From Bradyrhizobium sp. AUGA SZCCT0158 (GTDB lineage Bacteria; Pseudomonadota; Alphaproteobacteria; Rhizobiales; Xanthobacteraceae): a stretch of 64,000 nt of DNA. This document shows positions 46,904 to 56,324 of the stretch, one piece after another. Numbering within the stretch: position 1 is the first letter of the stretch; the number at the start of each line of letters is the position of its first letter. The notes under the pieces are model-generated. The model had not been told where the DNA came from and made no database searches. It was given only the letters and a program-made list of their open reading frames with translations. Where the stretch lies: contig NZ_JAFCME010000005.1 in assembly GCF_018130065.1 (NCBI RefSeq), forward strand, positions 62,001 to 126,000. Direction: 5' to 3'. The translations under genes were made by a program, and so were the position numbers.

Positions 46904-47785
46904 ATGGCCGACGAAGCGCGTTCGCGACTGGGCCGCGGTCTTGCAAGTCTGATCGGCGATGTCGGCGGCGAGGCCGCGCATGTCGAACGTCCGCGCAATC
47001 AGCGCAAGGTGCCGATCGAATTTCTAAAGGCAAATCCGCGCAACCCGCGCCGGACGTTTGCCGACGCCGAACTCGGCGAGCTCGCTGCTTCCGTCAAGCA
47101 GCATGGCGTGATCCAGCCGATCGTGGTGCGTCCGGTCAAGGGCGCCACCGATCGCTATGAGATCATCGCCGGCGAACGCCGCTGGCGCGCCTCGCAGCTG
47201 GCCGGGCTGCATGAAGTGCCGATCGTGCCGATCGAGGTCAGCGACAGCGACGCGCTCGAGATCATGATCATCGAAAACGTGCAGCGCGAAGACCTCAATG
47301 CGATGGAAGAGGCGCAGGGCTATCACGCGCTCGCGGAAGAATTCAAACGCAGCCAGGAAGAGATCGCCAAGGAAGTCGGCAAGAGCCGCAGCCATGTCGC
47401 CAACATGATGCGGCTGACGAAACTGCCGCCAGAGGTGCAGGCCCTCATCTCCACGGGCGAGCTATCGGCCGGTCACGCCCGCGCGTTGATCAGCGTACCG
47501 GATCCGCTTGCCTCCGCAAAGCGTATCGTCGCCGAAGGCCTCAACGTCCGCCAGGCCGAAGCGCTGGCGCATGAAGAGGGCGTGCCGGAACGCAAGCCGC
47601 AGAAGGCCCGCAGCGGCGGCAAGACCAAGGACCCCGATACGATCGCGTTGGAGAAACGCGTCAGCGACGCGCTTGGGCTGGCCGTCACCGTCAACCACCG
47701 CGATCCCGGCGGCAGCGTCCAGATCAGCTACCGCAACCTCGAGCAGCTGGATGAAGTGATGCGGCGGCTGGCGAAGGGGATTTGA
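46904..47785 (+). CDS. parB: chromosome partitioning protein ParB
   Basis: CTPase and DNA-binding clamp that loads at parS. The 293-residue product has the N-terminal ParB/Srx domain (VPIEFLKANPRNPRRTF, ELAASVKQHGVIQPIVVR, YEIIAGERRWRASQLAGL), the helix-turn-helix KEVGKSRSHVANMMRLTKLP and a short C-terminal dimerisation domain. ATG at 46904 follows AAGGGAG at good distance. Four parS sites lie within the 4 kb to its left. Confidence 0.98.
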   Translation: MADEARSRLGRGLASLIGDVGGEAAHVERPRNQRKVPIEFLKANPRNPRRTFADAELGELAASVKQHGVIQPIVVRPVKGATDRYEIIAGERRWRASQLAGLHEVPIVPIEVSDSDALEIMIIENVQREDLNAMEEAQGYHALAEEFKRSQEEIAKEVGKSRSHVANMMRLTKLPPEVQALISTGELSAGHARALISVPDPLASAKRIVAEGLNVRQAEALAHEEGVPERKPQKARSGGKTKDPDTIALEKRVSDALGLAVTVNHRDPGGSVQISYRNLEQLDEVMRRLAKGI

Positions 47786-47797
47786 GGCCTTCTCCAC

Positions 47798-47880
47798 GTC
47801 ATTGCGAGGAGCGATAGCGACGAAGCAATCCATCTATCCCCGAGTTGAGGCATGGATTGCTTCGCTTCGCTCGCAATGAC
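47798..47880. repeat. GTCRTTGCGAG inverted-repeat element, copy 2
   Basis: An 83-bp element with ends GTCATTGCGAG and CTCGCAATGAC and an inner GCAATCCAT / ATGGATTGC pair, matching the element at 45118. It lies 12 bases after parB and probably acts as its terminator. Confidence 0.82.
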
Positions 47881-47907
47881 GGTGGAATGAGAAGCACCGC
47901 ACGCACC

Positions 47908-48264
47908 TCAACGAAATTCAGCGATGACCTCGATCTCGCCCACGATGGCCTCGTTGAACGCAATCATTTCCTCTGCGGGAATCCAGTACTCCAGATGTGC
48001 GGAGCCACCGGCGGCTTGCACCCGGTAATTGTCCAGGAAATTCCGCCGCACCTCAAACCGAGTGACATAGCCGGAGCCGCTGGCCGGTACATTCCAATCG
48101 CGGGCAATCTTCACGGCGTACTCTTCCGACAGCACAGGATAGAAGATCGGCTGTTCCGGAAGCCGCGGCGGAAAAGCGCGCATGCCGCTCTCCTGGATCA
48201 ATTCCAGCTCGCGTGGGCCAACCGGCCGCCAAAGCGTCACGACGTCTTGTTTCTCGCCGGACAT
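47908..48264 (-). CDS. conserved hypothetical protein, 118 aa
   Basis: A small soluble protein with a strongly patterned sequence (LWRPVGPRELELIQESG, then FPPRLPEQPIFYPVLSEEYA, ending EIVGEIEVIAEF-like). I recall similar proteins in many bacteria listed as hypothetical, but no function. ATG at 48264 is chosen; the frame extends further upstream into holA where the residues are arginine-rich noise. The start is one base from the holA stop on the same strand, so it is likely co-transcribed with leuS-lptE-holA. Confidence 0.75.
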   Translation of the reverse strand: MSGEKQDVVTLWRPVGPRELELIQESGMRAFPPRLPEQPIFYPVLSEEYAVKIARDWNVPASGSGYVTRFEVRRNFLDNYRVQAAGGSAHLEYWIPAEEMIAFNEAIVGEIEVIAEFR

Positions 48265-48265
48265 G

Positions 48266-49294
48266 CTACCCCCGCCGCTTCGCATTCGCCGCGATCGACA
48301 ACAGCGTTCGTTGCGCGATCGCAGCCGCCAGCGTGGCCTGCTTGCGCATGTCGAATGCGGCGGTCGCGAGCTGGTCGATGATCGCGACCAGCCGCGCGGC
48401 GCTGAAATTCCGTAGCGCGACTTCAACCGCGCCCTTGCGCGAAAAATGCAGCCGCGGATACCCGCTCTCCAGCAAATTCGAGACCGGCGTGCCTTCGGCT
48501 ACCGCTAGCGCCGATTTGTGCAGCCATGCGGCCTGGCGTTGGGCTGCCGAAATGATCACGCCGGGATAGGTGCCGGCGATCATCGCTTTGGCGAATTCGC
48601 TTTCGACCAGATCAGGCTTTCCAGCAAACGCGCCGTCGACGATCGGATCGAGCTTCAGCTCGGAGGCGTCAGCGACTACCGCCATCACGTCGTCGATCGA
48701 CACCTCGCCCTGGCCATGGGCATAGAGCGCGAGTTTTCGAAGTTCGTTGCGCGAGGCCTGCCGGTCGCCGCCGAGCAGTGCGGTCAGCACGGCGCGGGCG
48801 TCGGGCGCGATGCGCAGGTTGGAGGGCCGCAATTCATCATCGATCAGCTTGGCAAGGTCGCGTTCGGTGTCGGGATAGCAAGCGATCGCGACCGCGGTCT
48901 TGGCGCGCTCGCAGGCCTTGCGCAGCGGCGACTCCGGCCGGAGCTCGCCGGCCTCGATCACGATGCGGCAATCCTTGAGCGACATCTCTGCCAGCGTGTC
49001 GATACCGCCAGCAAAACTGCGCGAGCCTGCACGCACGCGGATGGCGCGGCGGCCGCCGAACAGCGGTACCGTCATCGCTTCATCGACCAGCCGCGATGGC
49101 TCGGCCGACAATTCGTCACCGTCCAGCCGCACCATTGAAAACGGATCATTGGGATCGTCGACCGCGGACGCCAGCAGTGCGTCGGCGCGTTCACGCACCA
49201 GGCCGGCGTCCGGGCCGTACAGCAGGATGATGGGACGGCCGGAATCAGGCCGGGCGAGAAAAGCGTCGATTTCTTTTCCGCGAAGCGCGACCAA
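48266..49294 (-). CDS. holA: DNA polymerase III delta subunit
   Basis: Clamp-loader subunit that opens the beta clamp. The 342-residue sequence has an N-terminal domain starting VALRGKEIDAFLARPDSGRP, with IILLYGPDAGLVRERADAL, then SMVRLDGDELSAEPSRLVDE and FGGRRAIRVRAG, and helical C-terminal domains with LTALLGGDRQASRNELRKL, the usual HolA signature. TTG at 49294 is the likely start. It follows lptE by eight bases in the leuS-lptE-holA order found across Proteobacteria. Confidence 0.94.
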   Translation of the reverse strand: MVALRGKEIDAFLARPDSGRPIILLYGPDAGLVRERADALLASAVDDPNDPFSMVRLDGDELSAEPSRLVDEAMTVPLFGGRRAIRVRAGSRSFAGGIDTLAEMSLKDCRIVIEAGELRPESPLRKACERAKTAVAIACYPDTERDLAKLIDDELRPSNLRIAPDARAVLTALLGGDRQASRNELRKLALYAHGQGEVSIDDVMAVVADASELKLDPIVDGAFAGKPDLVESEFAKAMIAGTYPGVIISAAQRQAAWLHKSALAVAEGTPVSNLLESGYPRLHFSRKGAVEVALRNFSAARLVAIIDQLATAAFDMRKQATLAAAIAQRTLLSIAANAKRRG

Positions 49295-49302
49295 TTGCGG
49301 GA

Positions 49303-49854
49303 TCAGGTGCCGGCGACGAAGAACGACGCCAGCCGGGTCTGGATGTTCTCGGCGATCTCGTTGGCTGAGCGATCCTCCGCGTCGCGGAAGGCGCGGGCGC
49401 GGGCGAAACGCTGCATCTGGCCCGGGATGTCATAGGACACGCGGGAGAAGGTCGTGCCTGTCATGACAGATTTGTTCGTCGCCAGATCGATCAGATTGTA
49501 CTGCGCGTCGATGCCGTAATTCTCGCTCGACGGCAGCGCGGTGGTCGGATCGAGGATCAGCGACGAGCGGCTGGTGGAGAACCGCAGCACCAGCCGATGG
49601 GTCGGCGGCATGCCGGTCGCATTGCCATAAAGCTTGAACGCCAGCTGGTTGCGGATTTCGACCTGAATGCGGGCCTCGCGGGAGGCGTTGTTCTTGTCGA
49701 CGGGCGGGATTTCCACGCCCATCAGCTTTTCGCGCAGGCCGGGCGAGCCGTCGGCGCGTTCGGCATACATCGGCTGAAAACAGCCGGCCGTCAGCGCCGC
49801 CAGAGCGACAACGGCGAGCAGCCGAGCGGCGATCCGGGTCCTAGCCAACGACAT
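49303..49854 (-). CDS. lptE: LPS-assembly lipoprotein LptE
   Basis: Outer-membrane lipoprotein that plugs LptD in LPS export. The 183-residue precursor has the signal [20 protein letters not shown], with the lipobox LTAGC and Cys25 as the lipidated residue, then a conserved MYAE and a beta-rich mature domain ([40 protein letters not shown]). Sequence conservation in LptE is low, and the call leans on lipobox plus its position between leuS and holA. Its start overlaps the leuS end by 14 bases. Confidence 0.92.
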   Translation of the reverse strand: MSLARTRIAARLLAVVALAALTAGCFQPMYAERADGSPGLREKLMGVEIPPVDKNNASREARIQVEIRNQLAFKLYGNATGMPPTHRLVLRFSTSRSSLILDPTTALPSSENYGIDAQYNLIDLATNKSVMTGTTFSRVSYDIPGQMQRFARARAFRDAEDRSANEIAENIQTRLASFFVAGT

Positions 49855-52465
49855 TCACGATCCTCATGGGAACAACAATCACCTTGCGGACGGCCTTGCC
49901 GCCCAGGGCCAGTTTTACCGCATCAAGGGCCAGAACGGCAGCCTCAATTTCCGGATTTTGGGCGCCCCGTGGCAAGGTTACATCACCCCGTTTTTTGCCG
50001 TTGACCTGAACCACCAGCGTCACCGTGTCTTCAACCAGCAAATCGCGTTCGATTTGGGGCCAATTGGCTTCCGAAATCAGCCCGGATTGCCCCAATACCG
50101 TCCAGCACTCCTCGGCCAGATGGGGCATCATGGGAGCGAACAATTGAACAAGGATGACCGCGGCCTCCCGGACCGACCAGGCCAAGTCAGGCGTCGGCTG
50201 CCCCTCCCGCCCCAGCACCTCGGCCAGCGCATTGGTGAATTCGCGGATATGGGCGAGGCAGACGTTGAAATGCAGCCGCTCGATGCCGTTCGACACCTTG
50301 TCCAGCGCGCCATGGGCCGCCTTGCGCAAGCCCAGCGCATCATCGCCGAACGAGGCCGGCCGGGCGGCCGGGGCTGCTTTGGCGATCTCGGCCGATTCGT
50401 TGACCAGCCGCCACAGCCGCTGCACGAAGCGCGAGGCGCCCTGCACGCGCTCGTCGCTCCAGATCACGTCGCGATCCGGTGGTGAGTCCGACAGCATGAA
50501 CCAGCGCGCGACGTCGGCGCCGTAGGTGGCGATGATGTCGTCGGGGTCGACAGTGTTCTTCTTCGACTTCGACATCTTCTCGATCGCGCCGATGGCGACC
50601 TCTTCACCCGTGGTCAGCAGCAGGGCGCGCTTGCCATTGCCGCCGGTCTCGATCTTCACCTCGGCGGGCGTGACGTAAGAGCCGTCGGCCTTCTGGTAAG
50701 TCTCGTGCACCACCATGCCCTGCGTGAACATGCCGGCGAACGGCTCGTCCATGCCGATATGGCCGGTCGCCTTCATCGCGCGGGTGAAGAAGCGGCTGTA
50801 CAGCAGATGCAGGATCGCGTGCTCGACACCGCCGATATACTGGTCGATCGGCAACATCCGGTTGACGACGTCAGGCGTAGTCGGCGCGTTCTCGTTCCAG
50901 GGATCGGTGAAGCGCGCAAAATACCAGGACGAGTCGACAAACGTGTCCATGGTGTCGGTTTCGCGCTGGGCTTTGCCACCGCATTTGGGGCAGGCGACGT
51001 GCTTCCAGGTCGGATGATGGTCGAGCGCGTTGCCGGGCTTGTCGAAGGTCACGTCCTCCGGCAGCACCACCGGCAGGTCGCTGTCCGGCACCGGCACCAC
51101 ATCGCATTTCGGGCAGTGGATCACCGGGATCGGGCAGCCCCAATAGCGTTGGCGCGAAATGCCCCAGTCGCGCAGGCGGAAGTTCACCTGCCGCTCAGCC
51201 ACCGGCATGTTGCCGCGCAGTTCACGCTCCAGCCGCTTTGCGACTTCTTCCTTGGCCTGCTCGATGGTCATGCCGTCGAGGAAGCGGGAATTGATCATGC
51301 GGCCGTCACCGTCATAGGCGGTGTCCGTGATCACGAACGTCTTCGAATCCTGGCCTTCCGGACACACGACGGGCGTGACGCCGAGCGCATATTTATTGAC
51401 GAAATCGAGGTCGCGCTGGTCGTGCCCGGGGCAGCCGAAGATCGCGCCGGTGCCGTATTCCATCAGCACGAAGTTGGCGACATAAACCGGCAGCTTCCAG
51501 TTCGGGTCGAACGGATGCACGGCGCGGATGCCGGTGTCGAAACCCTGCTTCTCGGCGGTGTCGATGATTTCCTGGGCGGTGCCGATGCGCTTGACCTCGG
51601 CGATGAACTCCGCGAGCTTGGGATTCTTCGCTGCCGCCGCGATCGCCAGCGGATGGTCGGCCGCGATCGCCATGAACTTCGCGCCGAACAGCGTGTCGGG
51701 CCGCGTCGTGAAGATCTTCAGCTCGCTCTCGCCGGCCGGCGTTGTTGCCGCATCCAGCGCGAAGCGCACCAGCAGGCCCTCGGAGCGGCCGATCCAGTTG
51801 CGCTGCATCAGCCGCACCTTGTCGGGCCAGCGATCCAGCCCGTCCAGGGCGTCCAGCAGTTCCTGCGAGTACTTCGTGATCTTGAAGACCCACTGGCTCA
51901 TCTCGCGCTGTTCGACCACGGCGCCGGAACGCCAGCCGCGGCCGTCGATCACCTGCTCGTTGGCGAGCACGGTCATGTCGACCGGGTCCCAGTTCAGCTT
52001 GCGCTTCTCGCGCTCGGCGAGACCGGCGCGCAGCATGTCGAGAAACATCTTCTGCTGATGCTTGTAATAGCTGGGGTCGCAGGTCGCGAATTCCCGGCTC
52101 CAGTCGAGCGACAGTCCGATCGACTGCAGCTGCTTCTTCATCGCGGCGATGTTGTCGTAGGTCCAGGCCTTGGGCGCGACCTTGCGCTCGATCGCGGCGT
52201 TTTCGGCCGGCAGCCCGAACGCGTCCCAGCCCATCGGGTGCAGCACGTTGAACCCCTTGGCGCGCATGAACCGCGCCAGCACGTCGCCGAGCGTATAGTT
52301 GCGGACATGCCCGATATGGATGCGCCCGGACGGGTAGGGGAACATCTCGAGGACGTAATATTTCGGCCGGGAATCGTCGTTTTTGGAGGCGAAGATCGCC
52401 TTCTGGTCCCACTGGCGTTGCCAGCGCGGCTCGGAGTCACGGGCGTTATAGCGTTCGGAGGTCAT
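49841..52465 (-). CDS. leuS: leucyl-tRNA synthetase
   Basis: Class I aminoacyl-tRNA synthetase. The 874-residue product has the HIGH motif in [20 protein letters not shown], the CP1 editing domain with [20 protein letters not shown], a zinc-finger-like CPKCDVV and CPKCG pair, and the KMSKS motif in [18 protein letters not shown]. It heads the leuS-lptE-holA transcript. A seven-bp hairpin (GCCGTCT/AGACGGC) lies 29 bases upstream of the start, in the leader. Confidence 0.98.
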   Translation of the reverse strand: MTSERYNARDSEPRWQRQWDQKAIFASKNDDSRPKYYVLEMFPYPSGRIHIGHVRNYTLGDVLARFMRAKGFNVLHPMGWDAFGLPAENAAIERKVAPKAWTYDNIAAMKKQLQSIGLSLDWSREFATCDPSYYKHQQKMFLDMLRAGLAEREKRKLNWDPVDMTVLANEQVIDGRGWRSGAVVEQREMSQWVFKITKYSQELLDALDGLDRWPDKVRLMQRNWIGRSEGLLVRFALDAATTPAGESELKIFTTRPDTLFGAKFMAIAADHPLAIAAAAKNPKLAEFIAEVKRIGTAQEIIDTAEKQGFDTGIRAVHPFDPNWKLPVYVANFVLMEYGTGAIFGCPGHDQRDLDFVNKYALGVTPVVCPEGQDSKTFVITDTAYDGDGRMINSRFLDGMTIEQAKEEVAKRLERELRGNMPVAERQVNFRLRDWGISRQRYWGCPIPVIHCPKCDVVPVPDSDLPVVLPEDVTFDKPGNALDHHPTWKHVACPKCGGKAQRETDTMDTFVDSSWYFARFTDPWNENAPTTPDVVNRMLPIDQYIGGVEHAILHLLYSRFFTRAMKATGHIGMDEPFAGMFTQGMVVHETYQKADGSYVTPAEVKIETGGNGKRALLLTTGEEVAIGAIEKMSKSKKNTVDPDDIIATYGADVARWFMLSDSPPDRDVIWSDERVQGASRFVQRLWRLVNESAEIAKAAPAARPASFGDDALGLRKAAHGALDKVSNGIERLHFNVCLAHIREFTNALAEVLGREGQPTPDLAWSVREAAVILVQLFAPMMPHLAEECWTVLGQSGLISEANWPQIERDLLVEDTVTLVVQVNGKKRGDVTLPRGAQNPEIEAAVLALDAVKLALGGKAVRKVIVVPMRIVNVVG

Positions 52466-52681
52466 GGAATCGCTGGGCTTTTATGGATTCGGGGCCGTCT
52501 AAAAGACGGCGGACTAGGCCACAAAAGCGGTTGCGGGGTCAACGGGTTGGCGCAGATCGACAGGCCCCCTTGGGGTGTCTTGAGCCGAATGCCGGCGGGT
52601 CGGTTGAGGGGCATTTAACGAATTCATGGGAACCTGCCTATGAAAAGAGCACCAATTCACCGGTAGGAAGCCATCAAAGCC

Positions 52682-53672
52682 GTGACCGCGGGATTCGACG
52701 AGCTCGATTTCGAATACGCGACGTCGGTCGCTGAAACGGCCATGCGCTCAATGGCCGAGCATCGCGTGCCGCCGACGCCGAACAATTTCCAACAAGCGCA
52801 AATTCGACGCCCAGACCAATCGTGAAATCTATGAGAGCTATATCGGATCGAAGGCCGCCGACGAGGCGGTGGCCTATGAAGTCTCCCAGCAACTGCATTC
52901 GGTAATGGCGTCGGCCAAGCAGTTCCTGACCACGGCGATCGCCGACAACCGCTCGCAAATGGCCGCCATCAACGATGTCACCGAGCGCACCGGGGCCGGC
53001 GTCGATCCCAAGCTGCTGATCGAGAGCCTGATGAGCGAACTCGCCAAGGCGACGACGCGCGCCACCAAGCTCGAAGTCAGCTTTGTCGAGAAATCACGCG
53101 AACTGGCGACGATCCGCGATTCCCTGGTCAAGTCCGAGGAGCGGGCCAAGACAGACACGCTGACCGGCCTGCCGAACCGCCGCGCGCTGGAGGAGTTCTT
53201 CCGCAAGGCTCAGCTCGCGGCGATGGAGCAGGACGATCCAGTGAGTGCGCTTCTGATCGATATCGATCACTTCAAGCGCTTCAACGACGAGTTCGGCCAC
53301 GGGGTCGGCGACCAGGTGCTGCGCCTGATGGCGAAGGTGTTGCGCGAGGCCGTGCGGGACATCGATCTGCCGGCGCGATATGGCGGCGAGGAGTTGATCG
53401 TCATCCTGCCGAACGCCGGCCTGACGACGGCTGCCACGATTGCGGAACGCATCCGGCGCCTGGTTGCCGAATGCCACATCTCCCGCCGTTCGACCGGAGA
53501 AGCACTGCCTGGCATCACCATCTCCATCGGAGTGGCGCAGTTCCAGGGCGGCGAATCGATGGCCGATCTGATCGAGCGCTGCGACCGCGCGCTCTATCAG
53601 GCCAAGAAGACCGGCCGCAACCGGGTCGTCACCGAGGCCGAACTCGTGCCTGAGCAGCGGGCGACGGGCTAG
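52682..53672 (+). pseudogene. GGDEF diguanylate cyclase gene with an internal frameshifting deletion
   Basis: From GTG at 52682 the frame reads DELDFEYATSVAETAMRSMA then EHRVPPTPNNF and runs into a stop. A different frame then resumes with NKRKFDAQTNREIYESYIGS and continues to 53672. In family members I recall, about 23 residues (an FHVWFKY-type segment) lie between these two blocks, so roughly 70 bases appear deleted at about 52788. The C-terminal part is intact: a helical region, then the GGDEF domain with KTDTLTGLPNRRALEEFF, an I-site RDID and the active-site RYGGEEL. A GTG at 52869 could start a truncated cyclase. Its stop overlaps that of the convergent GGDEF gene. Confidence 0.7.
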
Positions 53673-55360
53673 CCCGCCAGCGCCATCCCGGCCTGATCGA
53701 CCATCTTCGCAAAGCCATGTTCGACCACGGTGTTACGGCCGCGGTGTTTGGCGGCGTAGAGGGCGGCATCGGCCGCCTCGATCAGGTCGCCCGGGCGCTG
53801 CGCGTCGTTCGGAAGCGTGCCGGCCACACCGATGCTCACGGTGACGGTGTGATGGCTGCTGGTGTGATGCGGTATTTTCAGGTCCAGCACCGCGGTGCGC
53901 ACCATCTCGCCGATCGCCAGTGCCTTGAGCGAATCGGTGTTCGGCAGCAGCAGGCAGAATTCCTCGCCGCCATAGCGCCCGGCGAAGCCCATGGTGTCGG
54001 CGGCGATGCCGGCCAGCGTTTCGCCGAGCCTGGTCAGGCAGGCGTCGCCCTCGGGGTGGCCATAGGTGTCGTTGTAGAGCTTGAAGTGATCGACATCGAT
54101 CATCAGCAGCGACAATTCGCTGTTGTATTGCTGCGCCTTCATCCATTCGAAATCCAGACGGCTCTGAAAGCCGCGGCGATTGGCGAGACCCGACAGCATG
54201 TCGATCGACGCGATTACGGTGAGGCGGTCGTTGTTGGCAAGGAGCTCGCGCTCGCGCTGGCTGAGCTGGGCGGCCATCGCGTTGAAGGCGCGCGCCAGCG
54301 GCATGAATTCCGAAGGCAGTTTGCTGCGCGCGACGCGCGCCGTGCGGTCGCCCTCGCCGAACCGCCTGGCCATGCCGGTCATCACCTCGATCGGGTTGAT
54401 GATCAGTTTTTCCGCGCCGATCAGCGCGCCCAGCAGCACGAACAGGCAGACAAATCCCAATTGAAGATAGGCGGTGCGGATCTCGCGATTGATCGCGGCC
54501 GTCACCCTGGTTTCGTCGATGCTGACGATCAGGCGGGACTGTGTTCCGGAAATCCGGGAGAAACTGATGGTGCGATTCGAGCCGTCGGACGCGGTGAACG
54601 AAAGCGAGCCGGTCGGGGCGTCGGAGCTCAAGGCCTTCTCCGCCACGGCGGACATCAGCGGCACCGAATCGAGCGGCCGGCCGATCATGCTGGTCTGATC
54701 GGTAGGCGCGGCGAGGACGACGCCGGCGCTGTCGACCAGCAACGACGAAATTCCCGGCCGCCCGCCGAGATTGGTCATGATCTTCGACAGCCAGTCGATA
54801 TTGATGCCGGCAACGACGATGGCATCTTCCTCGGGATTGATGGCAGACACCGGATAGGCCGCCATCATCATCGGCCGGCCGTTGGTCTTGCCGAACAGGT
54901 AATCGCTGAAAACGAAGTCGCGGCTTGCCTGCGCCTTCTTGAAATATTCGCGGTCGCCGATTTGCAATCCCACCTGAATGTTCAAGGTCGAGCACTGCAC
55001 GAGGCCGTCCTTGGACGCGATCATGATGCTGCGGATCCAGGGCAGGTTGCTCGGCAGGCTGGCACGCAGGATTTCGCAACTGCGCCCGATGCCGCTGGAG
55101 GCGCGGATATAGGCCGCCGATTTCAGCATCGTCTCGACGGAGGAGACCACTTCGCGCTGGGTATCGGCGCTGTGCTGGGCGATGTTGAGGAATTCTTCGG
55201 TGGCAAGGGCGATTTGCTTGGAGCGGGCATGCTCGAGCGAACGGACGCGTTCCAGCATCAAGGGCGCCACCAGCATCAACGCCAGCAGCACCAGCCGCGT
55301 CCGGATCCCCAGAAGCTTCTTGAGTTTCACTCTGTTGCGGTTGAAAATAACGCTAGACAT
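53669..55360 (-). CDS. membrane diguanylate cyclase with Cache-type sensor, HAMP and GGDEF domains
   Basis: A 563-residue c-di-GMP synthase. An N-terminal membrane segment (RTRLVLLALMLVAPLMLERV) and a second near residue 300 (LQLGFVCLFVLLGALIGAEK) bracket a periplasmic Cache-like sensing domain with GDREYFKKAQASRDFVFSDY. A HAMP linker (NPIEVMTGMARRFGEGD) leads to the GGDEF domain: SIDMLSGLANRRGFQSRLDF, then MIDVDHFKLYNDTYGHPEGD and active-site AGRYGGEEFCLLLP. There is no RxxD inhibitory site directly before GGEEF. It is transcribed toward the damaged GGDEF gene and away from yggS. Confidence 0.94.
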   Translation of the reverse strand: MSSVIFNRNRVKLKKLLGIRTRLVLLALMLVAPLMLERVRSLEHARSKQIALATEEFLNIAQHSADTQREVVSSVETMLKSAAYIRASSGIGRSCEILRASLPSNLPWIRSIMIASKDGLVQCSTLNIQVGLQIGDREYFKKAQASRDFVFSDYLFGKTNGRPMMMAAYPVSAINPEEDAIVVAGINIDWLSKIMTNLGGRPGISSLLVDSAGVVLAAPTDQTSMIGRPLDSVPLMSAVAEKALSSDAPTGSLSFTASDGSNRTISFSRISGTQSRLIVSIDETRVTAAINREIRTAYLQLGFVCLFVLLGALIGAEKLIINPIEVMTGMARRFGEGDRTARVARSKLPSEFMPLARAFNAMAAQLSQRERELLANNDRLTVIASIDMLSGLANRRGFQSRLDFEWMKAQQYNSELSLLMIDVDHFKLYNDTYGHPEGDACLTRLGETLAGIAADTMGFAGRYGGEEFCLLLPNTDSLKALAIGEMVRTAVLDLKIPHHTSSHHTVTVSIGVAGTLPNDAQRPGDLIEAADAALYAAKHRGRNTVVEHGFAKMVDQAGMALAG

Positions 55361-55466
55361 TTTGGCCCCTACCCCGCGTGGCAGGGTAAAGCGAAGGATT
55401 CAAAAAGCCCTTCCCGAACTTGGTAAAATCCAAGGAAATCCCGTAAATGTACGAGCCGCAATCGAC

Positions 55467-56156
55467 ATGACGCCTCCGACGACCACCTCGCTAACTGAAC
55501 CTTTACCTAGCGGTCTTGCCTCGGTGGAGCAGGACATCGCGCGTGCTTGCAAGGAAGCGCGCCGCGATCGGGCGACGGTACAATTGATCGCGGTGTCCAA
55601 GACGTTCGACGCGTCGGCGATTTCGCCCATTATCGACGCCGGACAGCGCGTATTCGGCGAGAATCGCGTGCAGGAAGCCAAAGCGAAATGGCCTGGGTTA
55701 ATGTCCGCTTACCAGGGGCTGGCGCTGCATCTGATCGGCCCGCTGCAATCCAACAAGGCGAAAGAGGCCGTGGCGCTGTTCGACGCCATTCATTCTGTCG
55801 ACCGCCCGAGCATTTGCGAAGCGTTAGCCAAGGAAATCAATTCCCAAAAAAAGCAGCCGGAATTGTTCGTCCAGCTCAACACCGGCGAGGAGCCGCAGAA
55901 GGCCGGCGTCGCGCCCGGCGAGGCCGATGCGTTCATCGCGAGCTGCCGGGAGAAATATGGCCTGCTGATTTCCGGATTGATGTGCATTCCACCGGTCGAC
56001 CAGGCGCCGGCACCGCATTTCGCATTGACCGCCAAGATCGCCGCGCGCAACGGCTTGAAGAATCTGTCGATGGGCATGAGCGCCGATTTTGCGATCGCGA
56101 TCCAGTTCGGCGCCACGCATATCCGCGTCGGCTCGGCGATTTTCGGGCATCGGTGA
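55467..56156 (+). CDS. YggS family PLP homeostasis protein
   Basis: A PLP-binding protein (YggS/PROSC) that controls free pyridoxal phosphate. The 229-residue product has QLIAVSKTFDASAISPIIDA with the PLP lysine, VFGENRVQEAKAKWPGL, LHLIGPLQSNKAKEAVALFD, and SMGMSADFAIAIQFGATHIR with VGSAIFG at the end. ATG at 55467 is chosen; the open frame upstream overlaps the divergent GGDEF gene. An inverted-repeat element begins four bases after the stop. Confidence 0.95.
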   Translation: MTPPTTTSLTEPLPSGLASVEQDIARACKEARRDRATVQLIAVSKTFDASAISPIIDAGQRVFGENRVQEAKAKWPGLMSAYQGLALHLIGPLQSNKAKEAVALFDAIHSVDRPSICEALAKEINSQKKQPELFVQLNTGEEPQKAGVAPGEADAFIASCREKYGLLISGLMCIPPVDQAPAPHFALTAKIAARNGLKNLSMGMSADFAIAIQFGATHIRVGSAIFGHR

Positions 56157-56159
56157 CTT

Positions 56160-56305
56160 GTCGTCCCGGCCTTGAGCCGGGACCCATACGCCGTGGCTCC
56201 TCGGTTATGCACAGTCGGAGTTGATACTCTTCGTGAGCAATGAATAGCGGTGGCTATGGGTCCCCCGATGCGCAATTGCGCATCTGTGCTCAAGGCCGGG
56301 ACGAC
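56160..56305. repeat. 146-bp GTCGTCCCGGCC inverted-repeat element, copy 2
   Basis: Same 18-bp perfect terminal inverted repeats as the element at 30993, with the inner GGGACCCATA / CTATGGGTCC pair and GCGCATCTG beside the right end. The central part differs more than the ends. It separates yggS from the convergent hydratase gene. Confidence 0.9.
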
Positions 56306-56324
56306 ACTGAGTTTGAGGCGAAGG

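Noticed and set aside
50705..52618. A 637-codon frame antisense to leuS
   Set aside because: leuS is unambiguous on the other strand. The antisense product is His/Arg/Gly-rich with no recognisable domain.
53717..55426. A 569-codon frame antisense to the membrane GGDEF gene
   Set aside because: The GGDEF, HAMP and sensor motifs on the minus strand are clear; the antisense product has none.
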